A stretch of DNA of 64,000 nucleotides from CAZLYK01 sp964563495 (GCA_964563495.1 CAZLYK010000006.1:1-64000), one strand, 5' to 3'; shown: positions 45,195 to 53,652, counted from the stretch's first letter. A program made the numbers and translations. Notes: a model not told the origin generated them from the letters alone.

Positions 45195-46154
45195 TTGGTA
45201 AGATCTATCATGCTCAAACATCCATTAACACGGATCGATCGCGATCAAAATCTGCGCCGGGAGCTGCTCGCTTACTGTCGCCTCAAACCGGGCCAGGTCT
45301 GGCGGGATCGGCGGAGCGGTCATCGCGTCGGATGCCTGGACGCGGCCTCGCGCCGGGACGTCTTGAAACTGAGCGGAAAATCCCGCGCTTCGCTCGCGAT
45401 CCACGATTTGCCTTATAACTTTATCGCTTTCGAGCAGCGAAGGGTCGATGATTTCATCGAATGGTGCCGGCAGGTGATCAGCCACACCGACGAAGCCCTG
45501 CTCGACGATAGCAGCCTCTACCTATGGATCGGGGCGGATCAACGGGCGGGGTTCGCACCGCTGCCCGAACTCATGTTGATGATGCGGGAGACAAATTTCA
45601 CTTCGCGCAGCTTGATCACCATGCGCAACCAACGCGGTTACGGCACGCAGAAAAACTGGATGAGCGTCCGGCAGGAACTGCTCTATTACACCAAAGGGAA
45701 GCCCCGCTTTGTTCCCCAGTATACCGGGATCCCCAAGACGTTGAGGGGCTATTACAAAGAGATCAACGGCCAGATGACCGAGAATACCGCGCGTGGTCGG
45801 TCTGAGACGCTTCGCGCCGGCAACGTCTGGATCGATGTCCAGCAGGTGTTTTATCGCATGGAAGAGAATGTCAATGGATGTTACGCGCAGAAGCCGCTCA
45901 AGTCGATCGAGCGGATCATCGCGGCCAGCTCGTCACCGGGAGATATCGTGCTCGATCTCTTCGCGCATTCAGGGACGACGCTGCTCGCCGCCGAGATGCT
46001 CGGTCGCGTCTGTTATACCCTCGAGATAGACCCGATCTTTTGTGAGATCACGATTCGGCGCCTCGAGCATTTTCGCCGGACCGGACGAACCGGCTGGCAG
46101 AACAGCAATCCATTTGCTCACGAGTTGGGCCAAACAGGAGGTCAAGATGAGTAA
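45195..46154 (+). CDS. Orphan site-specific DNA methyltransferase (N4/N6 amino type)
   Basis: The 319-residue protein has the order catalytic motif then SAM motif, as in beta-class amino methyltransferases. The catalytic motif IV is DLPYN (residues 71-75) instead of the usual DPPY or SPPY, and the SAM motif I is DLFAHSGTT (254-262) instead of D-F-G-SGTT. KPLKSIERIIAASSSPGDIV precedes it and YTLEIDP follows. No restriction enzyme lies nearby, so the role is probably regulatory or a remnant. The TTG at 45195 has GGAAGG seven bases upstream; an ATG at 45210 is the alternative. It overlaps the DUF4230 gene by eight bases. Confidence 0.82.
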   Translation: MVRSIMLKHPLTRIDRDQNLRRELLAYCRLKPGQVWRDRRSGHRVGCLDAASRRDVLKLSGKSRASLAIHDLPYNFIAFEQRRVDDFIEWCRQVISHTDEALLDDSSLYLWIGADQRAGFAPLPELMLMMRETNFTSRSLITMRNQRGYGTQKNWMSVRQELLYYTKGKPRFVPQYTGIPKTLRGYYKEINGQMTENTARGRSETLRAGNVWIDVQQVFYRMEENVNGCYAQKPLKSIERIIAASSSPGDIVLDLFAHSGTTLLAAEMLGRVCYTLEIDPIFCEITIRRLEHFRRTGRTGWQNSNPFAHELGQTGGQDE

Positions 46155-46782
46155 TGCGTTTTGGAAATTGATGACCGTAATTCTCCTGGTTTTCGCCCTC
46201 GCGGCGATCTATTTTATGTTCGGTGGGAAGCAACTCTACGATCTCTTCATTCCCCGTGGCGACGTCCTGAAGACGGCTACCAGCACCCTGCTCAGGATCG
46301 AGCGCGAAAACAGCCTGGTTACCACCACGGCTTATGTCCAGGCGGTCGTCCGGCAGAAGGACATTCAATGGTACGGCGACGCTCAGGTCGTCCGGATCGT
46401 TCCGGCGAAGATCCACTACGCCGTCAACCTGGCTGAAATCGATCCTCACGCCATGGAGTACGACGAAAAGGCCAGGGTGCTATACGTGCCTCTGCCCGAT
46501 ATCAAAATTCAATCGATCGATCCCGATCTGACCAAAGCCGAGGTCATCCGGAGCATTGACCTCTTTCGATCGGAGTCCCTGACCGGCAACGTCCTGGAAG
46601 ATACGACTGAAAAGATGGTCCGCCCGACCCTCGAAGAGATGGGAAAATCCCCGGATATCACCAGGATCGCGAGAGATCAGGCGCTGCTATCGGTCAAGCA
46701 GCTGCTCGAATCGGCGCTCAATGCGACCGGATCACGAGTCCAGGTCCGCCCGTATTTCAAAAGCGAGGGCAAAAAAGCATGA
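46147..46782 (+). CDS. DUF4230-family membrane-anchored protein
   Basis: About 211 residues with one N-terminal membrane helix (LMTVILLVFALAAIYFMF) and an extracytoplasmic domain of the DUF4230 type: repeated beta-strand segments such as AQVVRIVPAKIHYAVNLAEI and LYVPLPDIKIQSIDPDL, then a helix-rich end. The start at 46147 has a perfect GGAGG and lies inside the end of the methyltransferase gene, so the two are translationally coupled. The function is unknown; the family is found in envelopes of many bacteria. Confidence 0.8.
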   Translation: MSNAFWKLMTVILLVFALAAIYFMFGGKQLYDLFIPRGDVLKTATSTLLRIERENSLVTTTAYVQAVVRQKDIQWYGDAQVVRIVPAKIHYAVNLAEIDPHAMEYDEKARVLYVPLPDIKIQSIDPDLTKAEVIRSIDLFRSESLTGNVLEDTTEKMVRPTLEEMGKSPDITRIARDQALLSVKQLLESALNATGSRVQVRPYFKSEGKKA

Positions 46783-46786
46783 CAAA

Positions 46787-47012
46787 TAGACAGGATTGAC
46801 AGGATTTGAACAGGATTACAGCGGCTTTCAGGTTCGTGCGTCCCGTCAGACGCACGACCGTCAGGGAGGGCGTCTGACAGGATGCACGAACCTGAAAACC
46901 GCACCGGTAACATTGGTCATCAATCAATGCTTACCCTGTGGCAGCGATTTTCACGTTTGTGCGACCGCGAGGACGCGGTCGCACAAACGTGAAAATCGCT
47001 ATAAACAGGATA
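46787..47012. repeat. Composite three-hairpin element (copy 2, inverted orientation)
   Basis: AATAGACAGGATTGACAGG leads into palindrome B (46821-46849 with 46874-46902), a 40-base spacer with ACATTGG/CAATGCT-type pairing, then palindrome A (46943-46969 with 46974-47000, loop AGGA, which is TCCT in the copy-1 orientation). The whole is the reverse complement arrangement of 31130-31352. Confidence 0.92.
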
Positions 47013-47056
47013 GCTTGAGGAAGGATAAGTAAGGATTAGCCACCATTGCTTTAATT

Positions 47057-48019
47057 ATGAGCACGACTGAACCAACGGAGAAAGTCTCAACCTGGCGTCC
47101 TGAAGTGGCGTTGATTACCCTGGCCTTGATGTGGGGGACTTCCCACGTCATCTCGAAAGACATCCTCTCTACGCATTCACCATCTTTTTACACCAGCGTG
47201 CGATTCGGAATTGCCGCGATCTGCTTTGGACTGATGTTCGCCGGCCATCTTGGGCGGAGCAGCCGCAAGGCGGTGATTCAGGGTGTGCTGCTGGGGTTGT
47301 GCAGTTTTACCGGCATCGCTTTTTATGTGGTCGGGCTGGGTTTCACCCAGGCTTCAAAAGCCGGCTTTATCACCGGTCTCTACCTGGTCTTTACGCCTTT
47401 GCTGGCTTATCTGATCTTTCGGGCGCGACCGGCGCGCGATCATCTGGTCGGGCTCGCCATCGCCCTCGGAGGCTTTATCCTGCTCAGTTTTCCGCGCGGC
47501 GGCGAATCGATCAATTGGGGCGATTTGCTGATTTTGCTGGCGGCCGTGGCCTGGGCCTCGCATATCGCCGCGACCAGCGCTTTTGCCCGTCAGAGCGATG
47601 TCAGGACTCTGGCGGCGGTGCAGGTGATCACGGTCGCCGGCCTGGCGATCAGCGTTCACCTGGCGCTCAAATCATTCGGCGCAGAGACCCAGCCCAACCC
47701 CCTCAATTGGCGGTTCGCCTGGCAGATCGCTTATATGGCGGTCATGGTGACCTTTGTCGCCGCTTTGGTCCAGACCTGGGCACAGAGAGGTGTCCCCTCA
47801 ACCCACGCGGCGATCCTTTATGCCCTCGAACCGGTCACCGCCGCGGCCTTTGCCTATCTGGCTTTTGGCGAAAAATTGGGCTTGATCCGGGGAATCGGCG
47901 CAACGCTCATCCTCGCCGGCGTCATGGTTTCCCGGCTCAAACTCGCAACCCGCATAATCGGCCAGTTTTGGGAGGCAAACCGGCTGGGCGGCTGGGCGAC
48001 GGGGCGACGGGGCGACTGA
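47057..48019 (+). CDS. EamA/DMT-superfamily transporter with repeat-derived tail
   Basis: The 320-residue protein has about ten membrane helices in two EamA halves (LITLALMWGTSHVISKDIL, ITGLYLVFTPLLAYLIFRA, then AAVAWASHIAATSAFA and THAAILYALEPVTAAAFAYL), typical of drug/metabolite exporters. The substrate is unknown. Translation start is the ATG at 47057 with no strong ribosome binding site. The last residues GWATGRRGD and the stop are encoded by a GGGCGACG array at 47988-48018, a family also present at 1453-1550, so the tail is probably not part of the conserved transporter. Confidence 0.85.
   Translation: MSTTEPTEKVSTWRPEVALITLALMWGTSHVISKDILSTHSPSFYTSVRFGIAAICFGLMFAGHLGRSSRKAVIQGVLLGLCSFTGIAFYVVGLGFTQASKAGFITGLYLVFTPLLAYLIFRARPARDHLVGLAIALGGFILLSFPRGGESINWGDLLILLAAVAWASHIAATSAFARQSDVRTLAAVQVITVAGLAISVHLALKSFGAETQPNPLNWRFAWQIAYMAVMVTFVAALVQTWAQRGVPSTHAAILYALEPVTAAAFAYLAFGEKLGLIRGIGATLILAGVMVSRLKLATRIIGQFWEANRLGGWATGRRGD
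47988..48018. repeat. GGGCGACG array forming the 3' end of the EamA gene
   Basis: GGCTGGGCGACGGGGCGACG and a further unit run through the last codons of the transporter gene. The same 8-base unit makes the larger inverted array at 1453-1550. Confidence 0.75.
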
Positions 48020-48084
48020 TGATTCAAGCCCCCCAGACTGGTTGCCGCTCAAAACTGAGCATCTACCAACCCGACTGGTCAGGG

Positions 48085-48113
48085 CTATACTTTTCCGCGA
48101 TTTCGGTTATAAT
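48085..48113 (+). promoter_or_regulatory. Candidate promoter with perfect TATAAT
   Basis: TATAAT at 48108-48113 is a perfect -10; the sequence 17 bases upstream (CTATAC) is a poor -35. It lies in a 400-base stretch (48020-48419) with only small reading frames, upstream of the response regulator gene. Confidence 0.4.
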
Positions 48114-48183
48114 CCCTTCCGTTAATTGATTACGGCAGCCCTGCCGTCACACACACGTAGCGTGGGAGAGCGTCAATTATTCG

Positions 48184-48363
48184 ATGGCCCCGAATGAACG
48201 CGATCTCGACGCTGCTCATAATGGCTGGCCGACCCTCGCCAGCGCGTTTCCGCCGCATACCGGTCCGGCAATTTTCGACCGCAAGGTTCGAATCGGGAAC
48301 GCTGCTCTCATATTTAAAATTAAGCGTATTTCCAGACGCGAGTCGATTCAACCGGCTGTCTAA
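48184..48363 (+). CDS. Possible small protein upstream of the response regulator
   Basis: A 59-residue frame begins MAPNERDLDAAHNGWP and includes FDRKVRIGNAALIFK. Base use resembles coding DNA in the first half. A second overlapping frame (48194-48427, 77 residues, ending FLLEVSRD) overlaps the response regulator start and could instead be the real one through coupling. Neither has a clear ribosome binding site, and I recognise no family. At most one is likely to be expressed. Confidence 0.25.
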   Translation: MAPNERDLDAAHNGWPTLASAFPPHTGPAIFDRKVRIGNAALIFKIKRISRRESIQPAV

Positions 48364-48419
48364 TGAAGCCATGAGCGCCGTGACTGGTAAAATTAGCGAG
48401 TTTCTACTCGAGGTGTCGC

Positions 48420-48782
48420 GTGACTAAAGTCATGATCGTGGATGACGTTGAAGGCGTCCGCCGGATGCTCATCTACGCACTCGAAGATGATTACACCATT
48501 ACCCAGGCCTCGAATGGCCTGGAGGCGGTGACGCTCGCCGAGACCGAGCGGCCGGACGTGATCGTCATGGACCTGGACATGCCGGTCATGGATGGAGTCG
48601 AGGCCACCCGCCGGATCAAGTCGGATCCAGAGCTCTCCCACATCAAAGTGCTCGCCGTTTCGGGTCAGAACAACAGCGAGAAATCGCGGCTGGTCAAAGA
48701 CAATGCCGACGCCTTCATCGAAAAACCCTTCCTGATCACCGACCTGGTCGAGGCCGTCAGACGCCTGGCGATAGAAAAATAG
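48420..48782 (+). CDS. Single-domain response regulator (receiver only)
   Basis: The 120-residue protein is a CheY-like receiver: acidic pair Asp8-Asp9, phosphoacceptor Asp51 in VIVMDLDMPVMDG, Ser in LAVSG and conserved Lys in FIEKPF. There is no output domain, so it acts through protein contacts or a phosphorelay. GTG start with GAGG six bases upstream. No histidine kinase is encoded nearby. The stop codon TAG is the TAG of a CAGGATT-family inverted repeat (AATAGACAGG). Confidence 0.93.
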   Translation: MTKVMIVDDVEGVRRMLIYALEDDYTITQASNGLEAVTLAETERPDVIVMDLDMPVMDGVEATRRIKSDPELSHIKVLAVSGQNNSEKSRLVKDNADAFIEKPFLITDLVEAVRRLAIEK

Positions 48783-48880
48783 ACAGGATTAACAGGATTT
48801 CACCGGATTAAACAGGATCTACCTGGCCGGTTTGGCTGATCCTGTTTAATCCGGTGAAATCCTGTTAATCCTGTCTATTT
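48777..48880. repeat. CAGGATT-family 43-bp perfect inverted repeat
   Basis: 48777-48819 and 48838-48880 are exact reverse complements over 43 bases with an 18-base loop. The element spans the whole gap between the response regulator and the convergent nonaheme cytochrome gene and includes the stop codon of the former. Confidence 0.95.
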
Positions 48881-48881
48881 C

Positions 48882-49865
48882 TTAGCCGGAAGACGGGAAG
48901 ACCTTGAAATCATTGCGCGTGTGACATTTGTTGCACGAGCCTCCGCCTTGACTGCCGGGTTCGCCGCTGAAGACCTTCCGCCCATAATGCATTCCGCCGT
49001 CGTGACAGCTGAAACACCCGCGACCGCTGCGCTCGGCCGGGCTGATATGCTGTTTGACTTTTAACGAGGTCGGAGTCGGTTGATTGTAACCGCCAGAGAT
49101 CGTGTGGCACATGTCGCACTTGCCGTTCATGTAGCCGACGTGCGATTTGTGCGTGAAGAGCGCGCCATACGCCCGGCTGACGTATTTGGCTGAAAACGGC
49201 TGGGCGCCGGAGACCACGGCGGTGTGGCAGGCGACGCACCCCGATTTTTGAGCCGCCTTTTGATCAGTGCTTGCCGGCGAATGGCAGAGATAGCATTCCG
49301 GATGTGCAGCGATGGTCAGGACGGCCGGCCTGGGTTCCTGTCTATGGCAGAAGTTGCAGTTCAGTTTTTCTACGGACCGCGGCATGTTGTAGCCCGCGTG
49401 CAGTTCGTGCTGGCGCGCATCGAAGAGCGCATTGAAATCGGATCGCTGCGGAAAGTCGCGCTGGGGCGGGCGCGCGGGTAATTCCGCCGGCTGTCCGCCT
49501 CTCGTTTCGTGACAGATGGTGCAGGTCTGCTGCGGTTGCGCGGTGAATTGCGAGATGTGGCATTCGACGCAGGCTTTATGCCCGGGGAACCTGAGGCTCA
49601 GCTGTTGATTGCGTGCCGTTGTCTCGACCAGACCGGTGATCGGGTCGCGCCGATCGTGACACGATTCGCATTTCAGTACGCGAGCGTGATTGGTGCCGGG
49701 TACGCTGATCGTGCCGAGGTGCGATTTATGGGTGAACCGCTCGTAGTTTTTCGGCGGCTGGCCCGCCGGATTCTGCTCACCCTGCGCGAGCGGGGGCTTG
49801 AACAGGTTTAGGCAAACAGCCAGGCTGCAGCAGACCAGCACAATTTTGATTCTCTCGATCGACAT
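48882..49865 (-). CDS. Periplasmic nonaheme cytochrome c
   Basis: About 327 residues with a signal peptide (about 1-28) and nine CXXCH motifs: CESCH, CVECH, CTICH, CNFCH, CYLCH, CVACH, CDMCH, CFSCH, CNKCH. Repeated FTHKSHLG/FTHKSHVG segments supply distal histidines in the manner of c3/c7-type cytochromes. It probably shuttles electrons in the periplasm. The start at 49865 begins the signal peptide; in-frame upstream codons overlap the previous gene. It is the last gene of the leftward operon GlcG-fusion, nonaheme, nonaheme, which faces away from the porin/decaheme genes. Confidence 0.9.
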   Translation of the reverse strand: MSIERIKIVLVCCSLAVCLNLFKPPLAQGEQNPAGQPPKNYERFTHKSHLGTISVPGTNHARVLKCESCHDRRDPITGLVETTARNQQLSLRFPGHKACVECHISQFTAQPQQTCTICHETRGGQPAELPARPPQRDFPQRSDFNALFDARQHELHAGYNMPRSVEKLNCNFCHRQEPRPAVLTIAAHPECYLCHSPASTDQKAAQKSGCVACHTAVVSGAQPFSAKYVSRAYGALFTHKSHVGYMNGKCDMCHTISGGYNQPTPTSLKVKQHISPAERSGRGCFSCHDGGMHYGRKVFSGEPGSQGGGSCNKCHTRNDFKVFPSSG

Positions 49866-49891
49866 ATTTCCGTTCGTCTCAATCATCCTGT

Positions 49892-51109
49892 CTATTGCTT
49901 TGCTTTGACAAGATGGTTCGGGGGCGGCAATTGAACGCCCCTCCCCGCGAATTCCCTGATCGTCTGGAGCGAGTGGCAGTAATTGCATCTGGCGCTTTCA
50001 ATCGTCACGGCTCCTTCGATCTTTGTCTGCATCTCTTTTTTATGGCATTCAATGCAGCTCGTGATGAGCGGCTGCTTCTCTTTCATCTTGCGGTCTTCGA
50101 GATAGAAGTCAGCCCGCGTCTGAGCGGTCTTTCCCGTCGCGTGACACGAGAGGCAGTCCGGGACGCTCTTGCCGACATTCTCAAAATGGGTTTTGTGACT
50201 GAATGGGAGCGGAGATTTGACGGCGGTTTTTTTCGGGTTGAGCTCCGTGTTGATGATCCGGCGCGCGAACCAGAGGGCAGCCAACTCCGAGCCTTTGACC
50301 GGGCGGCCGTCTTTCAATGGGTTGCCGACGGATCGATGGCAGCCGGTGCAGTTGGTGGCGAAAGTGTTCTTCGGGTCGGGCTTCTCTTTTTTCGGCGGCG
50401 TGATGATCTTCGAATCAAAATGGCAGATGAAGCATTCGGCATGGCCGGGTGAGCTCATCTTGGTGCTGGTGGAGAAATCCATCTTCGCCACGGTGACCGG
50501 CGATGGATTGGCTGTATGGCACGCGCCGCATTCGAACCTGTGCTTGTCCAGACCTTTGTTCGCTTTGACGTCGGCCTTCGCGTCATAGAATTTGACCCGT
50601 TCCCTGAGCGCGGTCGTGGTCGCATACTGCTCGAAGAAATCCACGTGCTCGCCGTGCGAGTAGAAATCGTAAAACTGCGAGGCTCCGCCGCCGTTGGGAT
50701 TGGGGAAGCGGCGGATGTTGGTGGCCATCTGCCGTGGATTGACCGTCAGCTGGTCGTGGCAGATGGCGCACATGTCGCGCTGAAATCCGGCGCCGGTGAA
50801 GGCATGGCATTCGGTGCAGGCCGAATGCGTCTTTTCCTGTTTGAGGCCGAGTTTGTGGCTCGGATAACCCATGGTCGCCAGATCGTGCTGGTCCTGACCG
50901 AGCCTGTCTCGGACTGCCGCGCCGTGACAATAATCGCAGTCGATCTCGAAGGTTTTATTCTTATCGATCAGGCTTTTGACCTGGCCGGCGTGTGATTTAT
51001 GCGTGAATCGAGAGAACTTCGATGGCGTCACCGGCTGTCTTTGAGCGGCCGCTCCCTGCCAGAAGAAGCAGCCGATAATGAAGAATGAGGCGACAACGAA
51101 CTGTTTCAT
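49892..51109 (-). CDS. Periplasmic nonaheme cytochrome c
   Basis: The 405-residue protein has a signal peptide (about 1-22, ending GAAAQ) and nine CXXCH motifs: CDYCH, CTECH, CAICH, CGACH, CFICH, CTGCH, CLSCH, CIECH, CNYCH. FTHKSHAG and FSHKTHFE blocks carry axial-ligand histidines as in c3/c7-type proteins, and SHGEHVDFF may add another. It is related in style to the nonaheme product of the gene downstream (26-base gap), suggesting duplication. Its start lies three bases from the stop of the TIGR03437-GlcG fusion gene, so all three are coexpressed. Confidence 0.9.
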   Translation of the reverse strand: MKQFVVASFFIIGCFFWQGAAAQRQPVTPSKFSRFTHKSHAGQVKSLIDKNKTFEIDCDYCHGAAVRDRLGQDQHDLATMGYPSHKLGLKQEKTHSACTECHAFTGAGFQRDMCAICHDQLTVNPRQMATNIRRFPNPNGGGASQFYDFYSHGEHVDFFEQYATTTALRERVKFYDAKADVKANKGLDKHRFECGACHTANPSPVTVAKMDFSTSTKMSSPGHAECFICHFDSKIITPPKKEKPDPKNTFATNCTGCHRSVGNPLKDGRPVKGSELAALWFARRIINTELNPKKTAVKSPLPFSHKTHFENVGKSVPDCLSCHATGKTAQTRADFYLEDRKMKEKQPLITSCIECHKKEMQTKIEGAVTIESARCNYCHSLQTIREFAGRGVQLPPPNHLVKAKQ

Positions 51110-51112
51110 TGT

Positions 51113-53521
51113 TCAGGGAATGTTCGGGTGGCGAGGGAATTTGACGTACGGCAACCGCACGCCCCGGACAAAGATCTGATCGGCGCGAATCGCGGCCGGC
51201 GCTTCAAAACCAACGCTGCCGGTTGCGGCGATGATGTCATCCTGATCGATCCCGTCGCCGCTGATTCCGATCCCGCCGACGAGAACGCCATTTTTATATA
51301 ACGGCACGCTACCGGCGAAGATCTGTATGCCGTTTGGGAGGGCGGGAATCGCCGTGCAGCTGAGCGCCGGGGTTCCGCTCAGGATATTGACCAGCGCCGT
51401 TTTAACCAGCGCAACCTGTAAGCCGGTATTGAACGGGCTCCAGAGGTTGATCGGTTTGGAGAAAGGGCCGTTTTGCGAGCCGTCGATTCCATCCGGGAGG
51501 AACGGGCGGCTCAGAAAACCATTGGCGCGGTCACTGAAGGCGATGGCGCCGTCGAGCCTGATACCGTCGGCCAGTGCGGCGTCGGCGAACTTCGCGAACT
51601 TTCCTCCTTCAGCCGCGCGCAGTTGGGCTCCCGCCGACGCGCTGCTGAAAAACGCCGCCGTCCGAGCCTTTTGGACGCTCACATCGAAGCCAAAGATCGG
51701 CGCATCCTGGGTGCTGAACAGCCCCAGCACGACGCCGTTGGCGTCGACGACGGCGATGTTGACTTCGGCCGCCGACCCGAGCGGCCGGCGAATCGCCGCC
51801 CGCGTTCGGTTCGCCTGCTGCGCCGCCTGCGTGATCATGCGAGTGACATCGGCTGCCAACAGTTTGTTCGGACCGGCAGCCGCGCTGTCTTTGAATGGGA
51901 AATAGCGAGGATCGACGCGACCCGCCACCCCGCCAAGCGTGAGCGGCGTAAACATAGAGGCTGCAGTCGCGCGAATCGGGAACATCGGATCGACCGTTCC
52001 GGGCAGGCTGCCGAATGGCGGCGCGTTGCCGCCCACCTGCTGGACGTTGACGAACGGCAGCCGCATCCCATCGACAAAGATCTGGTCTCCGCGTATGTCG
52101 GAGGGCGGTTCGTAACCTCGGGTCGCCGCGACGGCGATGATCTCTTCCGGCGATTGATCGAGATCGGAAGGATCGATGTCGACCGAGTAAAAGCCGTCGA
52201 ACTCTATCCCCACGCCGCCGGCCGCAGCCCCATTCCTATAAATCGGGACTCCGCCCGGATCTCCCGATAATCCCAGCGGTAGATTGGGCAGCTTGACATC
52301 GGAGCAGGGAAGTTGAGAAAACTGGACGCCGAAGAGCGGGCCTCCCGGCGTCTGGCGGAGGAGCGGCGGGAAGTGTTCCTGGACAATGAAGCTCGCGGTC
52401 CGCGTCGTGAAAGAGTTGCCCTGTGTACTGAAAAATGCCGCGGTTCCAGCCTTCGAAATCGCGGCAAAGGTCGCCGGCACATCGGTATCCTGCAATCCAT
52501 CGGGGTCGACCGGTTTGAGTTTCGCGCCGTTCAGCAGATTGAACGACCCGATGCGCGTGGTGGCGGGCGCGCCGGTCATCTTGAAGACGCCCAGGACGTT
52601 GCCTTCCTTGTCGACCACGGCCACGTTGATCCGCACACCCATCTGCTGGGCCTGGCCGACGGCCTGGGCGATGATCGTTTGAACGTCGCTCACGGCCAGA
52701 GCCCCGGGCGCCGTCTGCTCTTCACCCTGCAAACGCAGCTGGACGACATTGCTCGCGCGTCCTTCGGCGACCAGGACGATGTCGGTCGTTCCACCAGGCA
52801 GGTTGGTCGGGACCATGATGTTGATCTGATCGAGGCCGGCAAACGAGCCCTGGGCGCCGGAAAATAGAGGCGTCACTTCGACGCCGCCGACGCGCACCCG
52901 CAGGCTCGACGCGCGGCGCAGCCCCGTTCCGAAGAGCATGAGATAGTTCGGCCGCCACGGGCTGCCCGGGTTGACCTGCCTCGCAGTGCCGTCCGTGTTG
53001 GTTACGCCTTCGAAGATCGCGCCGTCGAATGTCGTCAGTGCGACCGGCAGGCCGCGACCGTTGTAAGTGGTGGTGAAGAGCGCCGGCGACGAGTTGACGA
53101 TCTGGGCCTCACCTCTTGAGACGACGCTGTTGGCGCCGGTCACGATCACTTGCGCCGGCCCGAGCGCAACCTGCTCCGGAATCAGATAATTTATCTGGCC
53201 CGGCGAGACGAAGAAGAGCGGCGACTGGTGCTCGACGTTGAGGCTGTCGATCAAGCGAACCGACGTCCCCGCCAGCTGCGTCGGCAGCGGCAGCGTCCGC
53301 GCACTGTCAGTCCCGGCGGAGAGGTTGGTTCCAAATGCCGCGGTGATCGTACCCGGAGAGAGAGGCCCGGCAAAACTCGCCGCGTTGACACTGACGATCG
53401 TAGCGGTCGAATTCCCGCCGGCTTCGCCGGTCTCGCAGACCAATGCAACCAGTATAAAAAAAATATTCAGAAAGTTTGAAGAAAGGACCAATCGATTGCT
53501 CAACCGGAAACGTGCGCGCAT
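51113..53521 (-). CDS. Exported fusion: TIGR03437-like domain plus two GlcG/HbpS-type domains
   Basis: The 802-residue protein has a signal peptide followed by an acidobacterial TIGR03437-like beta domain (SVNAASFAGPLSPGTITAAF, FFVSPGQINYLIPEQ, PNYLMLFGTGLR) to about residue 260. Two GlcG/HbpS (DUF336)-type domains follow, the first near INVAVVDKEGNVLGVFKMTG and the second near VNIAVVDANGVVLGLFSTQD, each with the family's KARTAAFFSS- or AGTAAFFST-like helix and GGVGIEFDG/GGIGISGDG end. HbpS-type domains bind heme in some bacteria, which would fit the coexpressed multiheme cytochromes, but heme binding is not shown by sequence alone. Confidence 0.8.
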   Translation of the reverse strand: MRARFRLSNRLVLSSNFLNIFFILVALVCETGEAGGNSTATIVSVNAASFAGPLSPGTITAAFGTNLSAGTDSARTLPLPTQLAGTSVRLIDSLNVEHQSPLFFVSPGQINYLIPEQVALGPAQVIVTGANSVVSRGEAQIVNSSPALFTTTYNGRGLPVALTTFDGAIFEGVTNTDGTARQVNPGSPWRPNYLMLFGTGLRRASSLRVRVGGVEVTPLFSGAQGSFAGLDQINIMVPTNLPGGTTDIVLVAEGRASNVVQLRLQGEEQTAPGALAVSDVQTIIAQAVGQAQQMGVRINVAVVDKEGNVLGVFKMTGAPATTRIGSFNLLNGAKLKPVDPDGLQDTDVPATFAAISKAGTAAFFSTQGNSFTTRTASFIVQEHFPPLLRQTPGGPLFGVQFSQLPCSDVKLPNLPLGLSGDPGGVPIYRNGAAAGGVGIEFDGFYSVDIDPSDLDQSPEEIIAVAATRGYEPPSDIRGDQIFVDGMRLPFVNVQQVGGNAPPFGSLPGTVDPMFPIRATAASMFTPLTLGGVAGRVDPRYFPFKDSAAAGPNKLLAADVTRMITQAAQQANRTRAAIRRPLGSAAEVNIAVVDANGVVLGLFSTQDAPIFGFDVSVQKARTAAFFSSASAGAQLRAAEGGKFAKFADAALADGIRLDGAIAFSDRANGFLSRPFLPDGIDGSQNGPFSKPINLWSPFNTGLQVALVKTALVNILSGTPALSCTAIPALPNGIQIFAGSVPLYKNGVLVGGIGISGDGIDQDDIIAATGSVGFEAPAAIRADQIFVRGVRLPYVKFPRHPNIP

Positions 53522-53652
53522 CTTCTTTCCCTCGGGGAAGCTCGTAGAGATCTGATCAACCTTGGGGCGCAGGAAAAACTGTAGGCTTCAAGAGAGAACG
53601 GGCAAGACTATAGCCTCTAACGACGCAATGCCGCAAGCAAAAAATCCAGAAT

